64,000 nt of DNA from Aequorivita iocasae (GTDB lineage: Bacteria; Bacteroidota; Bacteroidia; Flavobacteriales; Flavobacteriaceae): NCBI RefSeq assembly GCF_016757735.1, contig NZ_CP068439.1:620001-684000 (forward strand), given 5' to 3'. Position 1 is the stretch's first letter, and each line of letters starts with the position of its first letter. The position numbers and the translations under genes are program-made. The notes below the pieces were generated by a model, which made no database searches, was not told the DNA's origin, and saw only the letters and a program-made list of their open reading frames with translations. This document shows, piece by piece, positions 44,891-53,300 of the stretch.

Positions 44891-45986
44891 GGTTTAGTGT
44901 TTTTTTAGGAAAAGTAATAATAAAAACAGCCCCTGTAGGTTGGTTGGCCTTATAATCTATAGTGCCGCCATGGCCTTTTATGATGCCATGGACCACGCTG
45001 AGCCCAAGTCCAGAACCATCCCCTACCGGTTTTGTTGTGAAAAATGGTTGGAATATTTTATTCAAATTTTCAGGGGAGATACCGGGACCCTCGTCTGCTA
45101 TTTTTAAAACAATTTCTTGTCGGTTTTCTTTTAAACTTATGCCAATGGTACCTTCGGCAGGAGAAAAGTATATTGCATTCAACACCAAATTGAATATTAC
45201 CTGCGTAAGCTGAATGGTATCTGCCCGCAGCAGCACCTCGTTTTGGGGAAGGCTGATTTTGTAATGAATATTGTTCTTTTTGAAAGTGGGATCCAATAAG
45301 TTTATGGCATCCCGAATTATAGGCACTATGTTTGCTTCGCTCATATTCTGTGGCATTTCACAAGCAAAAAACATTAGCTTTTTAACCACTTCCCGAGAGA
45401 AGATGGCACTGTTGATAATCTTATCCAGATCCTGAGTGATTTGGGAATTTTCTGGCTGTTTGCTCTTTACCAGTTCGGCAAAACCCAGAATATTGGCAAG
45501 GGGGGTATTGAGCTCGTGGGCAATTCCCGCAGTTATTTCTCCCAATATTCCCAAACGGTCCGCACGTTCCATTTTTCGCTTCATAAAGGCCTCCTTTTCA
45601 CGGATTGCCACCCGTTCCAAAAGATCGCCCACATTGATCGCCACGTTCTTTAACAATTTTTTTTCTTCCTGCAGGAAATCCTGTTTTGTGTATTTATTGG
45701 CCGGGTAATGTATTTTTATAATTCCCTTGGGTTCGTTAAAGATATGAATGTCACTTTTAATGAAAACAGATTTTATGGGTAGCGGGGAAGAAATTAAATG
45801 AAACGGGGACGCACTGATTTCTACACTGGCATATTTGCTAAACTGCAAAGATTTGCGGATGCTCAGGGCAATGGAGAACAGCGTCTTGTCCAGTTCCTTA
45901 TAATCGTTGTTGACGATTATAGACGACACTTCGTAAAGGCAGGTAAGTTCCTTTATGCGTTCCTTAAGATTTTTTTCCAAGGTCAT
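44859..45986 (-). CDS. Cytosolic sensor histidine kinase (NtrB-like)
   Basis: 375 residues from the ATG at 45986. No membrane segment. An N-terminal GAF-like sensor region (about 10-125) is followed by HisKA with H157 in TAGIAHELNTPLANILGF and a complete HATPase domain: NLVLNAIYFSPAEG, DEGPGISPENLNKIFQPFF and GSGLGLSVVHGIIKGHGG. It should phosphorylate the overlapping sigma-54 activator in response to an internal signal. The frame is open to 46064, but a -7 box at 45994-46001 fixes the shorter start. Confidence 0.92.
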   Translation of the reverse strand: MTLEKNLKERIKELTCLYEVSSIIVNNDYKELDKTLFSIALSIRKSLQFSKYASVEISASPFHLISSPLPIKSVFIKSDIHIFNEPKGIIKIHYPANKYTKQDFLQEEKKLLKNVAINVGDLLERVAIREKEAFMKRKMERADRLGILGEITAGIAHELNTPLANILGFAELVKSKQPENSQITQDLDKIINSAIFSREVVKKLMFFACEMPQNMSEANIVPIIRDAINLLDPTFKKNNIHYKISLPQNEVLLRADTIQLTQVIFNLVLNAIYFSPAEGTIGISLKENRQEIVLKIADEGPGISPENLNKIFQPFFTTKPVGDGSGLGLSVVHGIIKGHGGTIDYKANQPTGAVFIITFPKKTLNHAAKGKHSDS

Positions 45987-45993
45987 AACCGCA

Positions 45994-46001
45994 CAAAGGT
46001 A
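45994..46001 (-). promoter_or_regulatory. -7 box TACCTTTG of the kinase-regulator operon
   Basis: Perfect TAnnTTTG on the minus strand, seven bases upstream of the ATG at 45986; a transcript from it would be almost leaderless. Confidence 0.5.
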
Positions 46002-46461
46002 TTGATTAAAAGAAGAATTATAGATGCGGAAAATATAAATTGATGAGCCCCCAAAACTTGCCAAGTTTTCAAAATAGCTCCCTAAAGCAAAAATGAAGCC
46101 TGTACTAAAATAAGCATACAGTTAAAAGAATAAATTCTGATTTTTGACATCCAAAATTGGATTGCAAATTTAAATGCAGCCTAAAAATTAGAAAAGCAGA
46201 AACACTCCAAAACAAAAAAAGCCTCTCCACTTCGGCCTAGTTTATCTTGAGTCTATCGAAGGACTCAGGCAGGCTTCAGGAAAAGCTTCTCATTGGTAAT
46301 CCCAATTTGGAATTTAACCACATCCCGAAAATAAATCCGGGACAACACAACGGGGCAAATTTAGATAAATAATTTAACACTACAATACCCGATGGGAATT
46401 TTGATATTATTTTAAAAAACGTAAATGTAATTACTAAAACTACTAATTGCGAGGACCTGCT

Positions 46462-46494
46462 AAAAAAAACCGTTAGGATATGGGATTCCTAACG
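46462..46494 (-). terminator. Rho-independent terminator-like hairpin, orphan
   Basis: CGTTAGGA (46471-46478) pairs with TCCTAACG (46487-46494). On the minus strand the stem runs into eight T, on the plus strand into only four. No annotated gene ends here on either strand; both neighbours start away from it. Confidence 0.65.
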
Positions 46495-46593
46495 ATTTTG
46501 ACTTGTAAAATGGTGCAATTAAGTGAGACTTATGCTTTTCGGTTTTTACATAGTATTTCTTACATTAAAAAATCGATAAGTATTCAAAATTAT

Positions 46594-46601
46594 TATATTT
46601 G
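46594..46601 (+). promoter_or_regulatory. -7 box TATATTTG of the PAS/GAF gene
   Basis: Perfect TAnnTTTG, 27 bp before the ATG at 46629. A minus-strand TAATTTTG (46585-46592) lies next to it, back to back. Confidence 0.45.
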
Positions 46602-46628
46602 CTACCGCCCTAACTATTACCCACTATA

Positions 46629-49600
46629 ATGTCTACTCTTTATGATAATACTAAGGAAAACGAATTTTCCGATGTTGTCTTTGATCTAGCTCCTTTCCCT
46701 ATGTGGATATATGATTTGGATTCCTTGAAGTTTCTTGCGGTAAATAAAGAAGCAATAAAACACTATGGATATTCAAGGAAGGAATTCTTGGCAATGACTA
46801 TAAAAGACATCCGTCCGGCAGCCGATATTCCAAAATTATTAAAATCGATAGCCGAAGCAAAGAGCAGGACCGAACTGTATAAGGAAAGTCTCTTTAAGCA
46901 TCGGTTAAAAGATGGAAATATAATCCGGGTTCAGATAAAAAGCAACCTAATAACGTACCGAGGGAGAAAGGCAGAAATAGTAACGGCAGTAGACTTAACC
47001 GCCAGTTATCTCAAAAAAAAACAGAGGGAAGAGCAAGGCGAATATTTAGCTACCCTTAGCCAATTAAATGAAATTCTTTTAAAATCTGAAAATTGGAAGG
47101 AAGGACTACAGCAATGTCTTCCCATTTTGGGATCCTTCTTGGGTGCAGATCGTATCTCTTTCTTCCAACCCAGATGCCCCAGTTCCTTTATCGAGCCAGA
47201 ATTAAGCTGGTACAAACGGAATGCTGAAATCAAAAAACAGATAATACCTCTGCAACCCACCGCAGGTGAAATTGACACTTTTATACACCTCTTATCTAAA
47301 AAAAAGGTAATCCACGCCAAGGTAAGTGAAATGGACGAGGGCATCTTAAAAAAAACACTATCAAAGGAGAAGGTATACTCTTTGCTTTCAATAGCAGTTA
47401 AGGCAAACAAGCGCGTATTGGGCTATATTCGGGTTGACACCTGCAATAAAAATAGGTCGTGGCATAAAAATGATGTTCACTTATTAAAAAATTTGGTTCA
47501 TAATTTGGAACCTGTAATCAATGAGTCATTTGCCCACCAACAGCTAGTGGATAGCGAAGCAAAGTTTAGATCACTTGTTCAAAATGGAAAAGATTTAATT
47601 GCCATAATAGATGCAGAGGGCAATTATAAATACGTTGCGCCTACTTCTTTAAATGTATTAGGAATACCCCCTGAAAAATTTTTGGGAAGAAATGCATTTG
47701 AATTTATAAATGGTGAAGATTTGCAACGCTTACAAGCCTCTCTGAAAGATCTGGCTCAAAACCAACACATCTCCATTGAACCCTATCGTTTTTTGGATAA
47801 CAGTAATACGTGGCGATGGATACAAACTGATTTATTCAATCATTTAGAGGACCCTACCATTGAAGGAATTATAGCAAATAGTCGTGACGTTACTAGTGAA
47901 ATGGAAAAACGTCTAGGTGATCAATTGTTGGTACGGATGACCAAGATGATCTGTCAACCTGGATCACTTTCCGATTGCTTTGAACAAGCCTTGCAACAAT
48001 TGATTGGGCCTACAAAAATAAATATAGGTGAGGCCTGGATGTTATCTACAGATAAATCACAACTCTTCCTCCTTGCCAAAAGTTGTCAAAACAGCATATA
48101 TAAACAATTTTATGAAAAAAAAGACCAGGTTGATACCTTATCGTTAGGGCAAGGCCTTGCTGGCCAAGTATGGAAAGAACAAAAATTTATAATATGGGAG
48201 GATATACATCAGTGTTCCATGTTCTCGCATACAAGGCAGGCGAAAAACACAGGGCTGCAATCAGCATTAGGAGTACCTATTATTTACAACGAGGAGTTTT
48301 TGGGATGTATAATATGTTTTACCAAATATGAAAAACGTGCATTTTCCGATCAGGAAAAATTTATTTCAAATATTGGTGGCCAGATTGGATCGGTGGTAAA
48401 GCAGAAAATGGTAGAGGAAGAATATAGAAATTTTTTCAACATCGCGCCTGACCCACTTTGTATCTTAGGAACTGATCTATCGCTACAAAAATACAACCAA
48501 GCTTTTTACAAATTATTGGGATACGAGGAACAAGAATTGCTGAATCAATCCATGGAAAATTTTATTGCTGCCGATGATAAAAAGAAGTTTGATAAAATAT
48601 TAGAGCTAAAGACTGCCCAAGCCCAAACGGTAACATTTGAAGGGAGACTATTAACCAAGCAAGGAGATTTAAAATGGCTCATATGGAAAGGATCCCATCT
48701 GCCTGCAGAAAAAAGTTTTATTCTAGCCGCCAAAGATATTACTGAACAAAAACATGCAGAACAGAAATTAACAAAAGCATATGACCGATTAAAAAATGCG
48801 CAAAAGATTGCAAAATTGGGGTATTGGTTCCGAAATTTAGATTCAAACCTGAGCCATTGGAGCGAAGAGGTATATGCCATATATGGAGTTAAGCCCACAA
48901 GTTTTGTGCCCACCCTTGAAAATATTGCACAAACCTTTCATCCAGAAGATCGCTATTTACTTATTCAAGACCCGAGGGAATTTTTAGTCCCTGAAAAAAT
49001 AACTCGTTTCGAAAACCGTATTGTAACTTCTTCCAAAAAAGAAAAATGGGTACATCAAGAACTTAGACTCTTGATGAATGAAAAACAGCAACCTTATAGA
49101 ATAGAAGGTATTATTCAAGACATCACCGAAAAAAAGGAATACGAATTACAGTTAACCCAAAGCAATGAAAGATTTCGACTTGCAATGAAAGCAAGTAATG
49201 AAATGATTTATGAAATTGACCTAATCAAGAATAGAGTTACCCGTAGTAAGGGATATTCAGAAACCTTTTGCTATGAAACAGACGAGACATTTACCAAACA
49301 TAATTCCTGGTTTTCAAGTATCCACCCAGAAGACACGGCTGGCGTATGGCAATCCCTGTGCGACTCCTTGGAAAATCAAGATACTACCTTCTGGAAAAGA
49401 GATTACCGAGTCATCAATGAGGATGGCAAAACAAACTATTTAATTGACCGATGTTTTATTGTACGAAATGCACAAGGTAACCCCATACGCTGTGTGGGAT
49501 CGGCACTCGATATAACCGCTTCAAAGCAACAGCTTGAAAGAATAAAGAAACAAAATAAAAAATTACGGGATATTGCCTGGGCGCAATCTCATGTAATTCG

Positions 49601-49787
49601 AGCTCCATTAAGTAGAATCATGGGGTTGATATATTTAACCAAGGAACACGAAGCAGGAGGAAAGACACTACAAGAAATTTTTGAATTGATTTCAGATTCC
49701 GCAGAAGAACTTGATAGTGAAATTAAAAAAATTATTACTAAAACGGAAACACTCAAAGAAGATGACCATTCAAATCCTACTTATTGA
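46629..49787 (+). CDS. Multi-PAS/GAF sensor with His-box but no ATPase domain
   Basis: 1052 residues, cytosolic, no membrane helix. Order of domains: PAS (about 15-130, APFPMWIYDLDSLKFLAVNK), GAF (140-310), PAS (318-425, DLIAIIDAEGNYKYVAPTSL), GAF (430-585), PAS (592-710, DPLCILGTDLSLQKYNQAF), PAS_3-like (725-835) and PAS_3-like (845-960). The end (960-1045) is a HisKA-like helix pair with AQSHVIRAPLSRIMGLIYL, which carries a candidate phospho-His. The protein then stops; N, G1 and G2 boxes are all missing. It overlaps the lone receiver gene by 26 bp, so the two likely work together, perhaps with a kinase in trans. Confidence 0.88.
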   Translation: MSTLYDNTKENEFSDVVFDLAPFPMWIYDLDSLKFLAVNKEAIKHYGYSRKEFLAMTIKDIRPAADIPKLLKSIAEAKSRTELYKESLFKHRLKDGNIIRVQIKSNLITYRGRKAEIVTAVDLTASYLKKKQREEQGEYLATLSQLNEILLKSENWKEGLQQCLPILGSFLGADRISFFQPRCPSSFIEPELSWYKRNAEIKKQIIPLQPTAGEIDTFIHLLSKKKVIHAKVSEMDEGILKKTLSKEKVYSLLSIAVKANKRVLGYIRVDTCNKNRSWHKNDVHLLKNLVHNLEPVINESFAHQQLVDSEAKFRSLVQNGKDLIAIIDAEGNYKYVAPTSLNVLGIPPEKFLGRNAFEFINGEDLQRLQASLKDLAQNQHISIEPYRFLDNSNTWRWIQTDLFNHLEDPTIEGIIANSRDVTSEMEKRLGDQLLVRMTKMICQPGSLSDCFEQALQQLIGPTKINIGEAWMLSTDKSQLFLLAKSCQNSIYKQFYEKKDQVDTLSLGQGLAGQVWKEQKFIIWEDIHQCSMFSHTRQAKNTGLQSALGVPIIYNEEFLGCIICFTKYEKRAFSDQEKFISNIGGQIGSVVKQKMVEEEYRNFFNIAPDPLCILGTDLSLQKYNQAFYKLLGYEEQELLNQSMENFIAADDKKKFDKILELKTAQAQTVTFEGRLLTKQGDLKWLIWKGSHLPAEKSFILAAKDITEQKHAEQKLTKAYDRLKNAQKIAKLGYWFRNLDSNLSHWSEEVYAIYGVKPTSFVPTLENIAQTFHPEDRYLLIQDPREFLVPEKITRFENRIVTSSKKEKWVHQELRLLMNEKQQPYRIEGIIQDITEKKEYELQLTQSNERFRLAMKASNEMIYEIDLIKNRVTRSKGYSETFCYETDETFTKHNSWFSSIHPEDTAGVWQSLCDSLENQDTTFWKRDYRVINEDGKTNYLIDRCFIVRNAQGNPIRCVGSALDITASKQQLERIKKQNKKLRDIAWAQSHVIRAPLSRIMGLIYLTKEHEAGGKTLQEIFELISDSAEELDSEIKKIITKTETLKEDDHSNPTY

Positions 49788-50136
49788 TGATGACCCGGTA
49801 GTGAATTTTATACACTCTCGAATCATTCAGGACAAATTTCCAGACCACCCCATATTTACATTTCAGAATGGGCTGACCGCCATAGAATATATTAAACAAA
49901 ACTCCCATTATTCCTACTTGATTTTTCTCGACATCAATATGCCCATTATGGACGGATGGGAATTTCTAGAAACAATTGCGGAAGACGAAACCAATTATGA
50001 CCTACAAATACACGTGCTTACCTCATCCCTAGACCAAGAAGATAAATCTAGAGCCTCAAACAATAAGCAAATACTTTCCTATATAAATAAACCTTTAAAA
50101 TCGAATAATTTAAAAGATTTATTAAAGTACAAATAG
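49762..50136 (+). CDS. Single-domain response regulator (CheY-like)
   Basis: 124 residues from the ATG at 49762. Acidic pocket IDDDP (residues 8-12), phospho-acceptor D57 in LIFLDINMPIMDGWEF, the conserved Thr/Ser region HVLTSS and Lys in YINKPLK. There is no output domain. This type (YxxDDD-P, N-x-I) is common in Bacteroidota next to hybrid or truncated kinases. The upstream part of the open frame lies inside the PAS gene and is not used. Confidence 0.92.
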   Translation: MTIQILLIDDDPVVNFIHSRIIQDKFPDHPIFTFQNGLTAIEYIKQNSHYSYLIFLDINMPIMDGWEFLETIAEDETNYDLQIHVLTSSLDQEDKSRASNNKQILSYINKPLKSNNLKDLLKYK

Positions 50137-50258
50137 CTGGGGAGCTTCAACACATCCCAAAATAAGCTTGAAGCATTCCCATTATTGCACTGCACTCCGT
50201 CCCGCTTTTAGTTACCGTATAGAATTTTTATATTCAATACTTTCTTATTTCTAATAAT

Positions 50259-50291
50259 AAAAAAAATCGCCCGAGGAATGTTCCCGGGCGA
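50259..50291 (-). terminator. Rho-independent terminator of the adhesin gene
   Basis: TCGCCCG pairs with CGGGCGA over an 11-nt loop on the minus strand and runs into eight T, 32 bp after the stop at 50323. Confidence 0.8.
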
Positions 50292-50322
50292 CTTACATTT
50301 AAACAACTAACACATATAAAAA

Positions 50323-53300
50323 CTATTCTTTTAAAAGACGTTTTGTTATCTCTCCATTTGCTCCCAGGAGCTTCACATAATATGATGCTGCAGCAAGTAA
50401 ATGCACATTTATGGGCTTGTTGCTGCCCATTCCACGAAGGTCTGCGGTCTGAACCAATCTGCCCCTTAGATCGTAGATCTCCAATCTTTCCAGATCTAGG
50501 CCTTGAGGATTGCTGATGTTTAGGATACCCTTAGCAGGATTTGGATATATCACAACACTTTCAAGGTTTTGATTGTCGCCTCCAGTTCCAAGTACGGTAT
50601 CTACCGTCAATTCAAAATCACAGGTACCAATATTTCCATACTCGTCCGTTGCCGTTAGCGTAATGGTATAAGTACCATCAGGAAGTGGAGTTCCCGCCAC
50701 GGGATCTTGGCTAGTAAGAACAACAGGATCGGTACAGTTGTCTGCAACTGTAGCTTCTCCAGTGGCAAAATAGTCTGGCAATATATAGAACAGGTTACCT
50801 GCCCCCGGATCTACAGTCTGGTCCATGGGACAGCTTATAACAGGAGCAAGATTATCCACCACAGTTACTACGGCCGTGCAGGTTGCGAGATTACCATTAT
50901 TGTCTTGACTGAATACCTGAACGGTCACGGGAGTTCCTATATCTGCACAGCTGAACTCGGTTATGTCTACTGCTGTGGTTAAAATACCACATGCATCTTC
51001 GTTAGACGCTATCACATCAGTGGGCAAAAGTGTTGCGGCACCATCAATACCCAGTTCTATGGTAAAGTCTTGGCAAACAAGCGCTGGGGCGGTAATATCC
51101 TCAACGGTTACCGTGGCGGCACAGCTCTCACTGTTGCCGTTCACATCGGCCACTGTCAGTATTACCAAATTGTCGCCTATGTTTGAGCAGTCAAAGGTGT
51201 CAATGTCCAGTTCATAATTTGCGATACCACAGGCATCAGTACTTCCATTATCAATATCACTTCCATTTATGGTTATCGTACCTGTTACGGGATCAAGTTG
51301 CACGGTTATGTTCTGGCAGGCAACCACGGGAGCGATCACGTCCTCCACCGTTACGATGGCTGTACAGCTACTACTATTGCCATTTACATCGGTAACGGTA
51401 AGTATTACAACGTTATCTCCTACGTTGCTACAGTCAAAGGTATCCACATCAATGCTGGTTGAAGCCAGGCCACAGTTATCAGAACTACCGCCATCAACAT
51501 CGGCAGGTGTGATAGTTGCGTTGCCGTTGGCATCGAGCTGAATGGTTATATTTTGACAAACCGCCATAGGCGATTCGTTATCAGTAACCGTTATCGCAAA
51601 GCTACAAGTACTTACATTTCCGTTCACATCCGTAGCCGTGAATTCTATGGTACTAATTCCAACTGGGAATTGACTCCCACTTGGTAATCCCGCAGTTTGT
51701 ACAACCGTATCAATTCCGCAATTGTCTAGGGTCAAGGGTTGTGGAAAATAAACTACCGCAAAACAATCACCCAAATGCGTTTCCGAATAAAGGTCAGCTG
51801 GACAAACTATAATTGGAGCCACAGTGTCCTCAACGGTCACAACCGCTGTACAGGTGGAAACATTGCCGTTGTTATCAGTAACTGTCAATATCACATTGTT
51901 GGCTCCAACATTCGAGCAATCAAAAGTAGAAACATCAATGGTAGTAGAAGCGATCCCGCAGGCATCCGTTGAACCACCGTCCACATCTGCAGGGGTGATG
52001 GTCGCGTTGCCGTTGGCGTCAAGTTGAACCGTGATGTTTTGGCAAACCGCCGTTGGGGCTACGTTGTCCTCAACGGTCACAACCGCTGTACAGGTGGAAA
52101 CATTGCCGTTGTTGTCGGTCACTGTCAATATTAAATTGTTGGCTCCAACATTCGAGCAATCAAAAGTAGAAACATCAATATTAGTGGAAGCAATTCCACA
52201 GGCATCCGCTGAACCTCCGTCCACATCTGCAGGGGTGATGCTCGCATTGCCGTTGGCATCAAGTTGAATTGTTATATTCTGGCAAACTGCTGTTGGGGCT
52301 ACGTTGTCCTCAACCGTCACCACAGCGGTACAGGTGGAAACATTGCCGTTGTTATCAGTCACTGTCAATATCACATTGTTGGCTCCAACATTCGAGCAAT
52401 CAAAAGTAGAAACATCAATAGTAGTGGAAGCAATTCCGCAGGCATCCGAAGAACCTCCATCAACATCTGCCGGGGTGATGGTCGCGTTGCCGTTGGCATC
52501 AAGCTGAACAGTAATGTTCTGGCAAACCGCTGTTGGGGCTACGTTGTCCTCAACGGTCACAACCGCTGTACAGGTGGAAACATTGCCGTTGTTGTCAGTC
52601 ACTGTCAACATTACATTGTTGACACCCACATTTGAACAATCAAAAGAAGTAACATCAATAGTAGTGGAAGCAATTCCACAGGCATCCGTTGAACCTCCAT
52701 CAACATCTGCTGGAGTGATGGTTGCATTCCCGTTGGCATCAAGTTGAATTGTTATATTCTGGCAAACTGCTGTTGGGACTACATTGTCCTCAACCGTTAC
52801 CACTGCGGTACAGGTGGAAACATTGCCGTTGTTATCAGTCACTGTCAATATCACATTGTTGGCTCCAACATTCGAGCAATCAAAAGTAGAAACATCAATG
52901 GTAGTGGAAGCGATCCCGCAGACATCCGATGAGCCACCATCCACATCTGCCGGGGTGATGGTCGCATTGCCGTTGGCATCAAGCTGAACAGTAATATTCT
53001 GGCAAACCGCCGTCGGGGCCACAGTGTCCTCAATCATAATAGTAGAGATACAGCTCGCGCTATTGCCATTTACATCTGTTACGGTAAGGGTTACTGTATT
53101 TGGTCCTATGTTTGCACAAGTGAAATTCTCTGGGCTAACCGAAATATTGGCGATTCCGCAATTATCGGTACTTCCACCATCCACATCGGCAGCATTTAAG
53201 ATAGCCTGTCCGTTAGCATCCAGTTGCAATATCAATGGAGTGGCTGAAGTCCATACATAATTGATTTTTGTATTATCTACGTGATCCTGTACATAGGCAG

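Larger units (their letters stand above)
45987..46628. other. Long divergent intergenic region with repeat and terminator hairpin
   Basis: About 640 bp between the kinase and the PAS gene. It holds the kinase -7 box (45994-46001), an inverted repeat TGAGTC (46248-46253) / GACTCA (46262-46267) around a TCGAAGG core of the sort scattered in flavobacterial intergenic DNA, a terminator-like hairpin (46462-46494) and the PAS gene -7 box (46594-46601). No coding potential. Confidence 0.5.

Noticed and set aside
51739-52987. Series of plus-strand open frames of 60-123 residues repeated every 240 bp
   Set aside because: They are antisense shadows of the adhesin repeats on the minus strand, have repeat-derived composition and no independent start signals.
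51822-53021. Regular repeats considered as a CRISPR array
   Set aside because: Units are contiguous 240-bp coding repeats without short repeats and unique spacers, and no cas genes are nearby.
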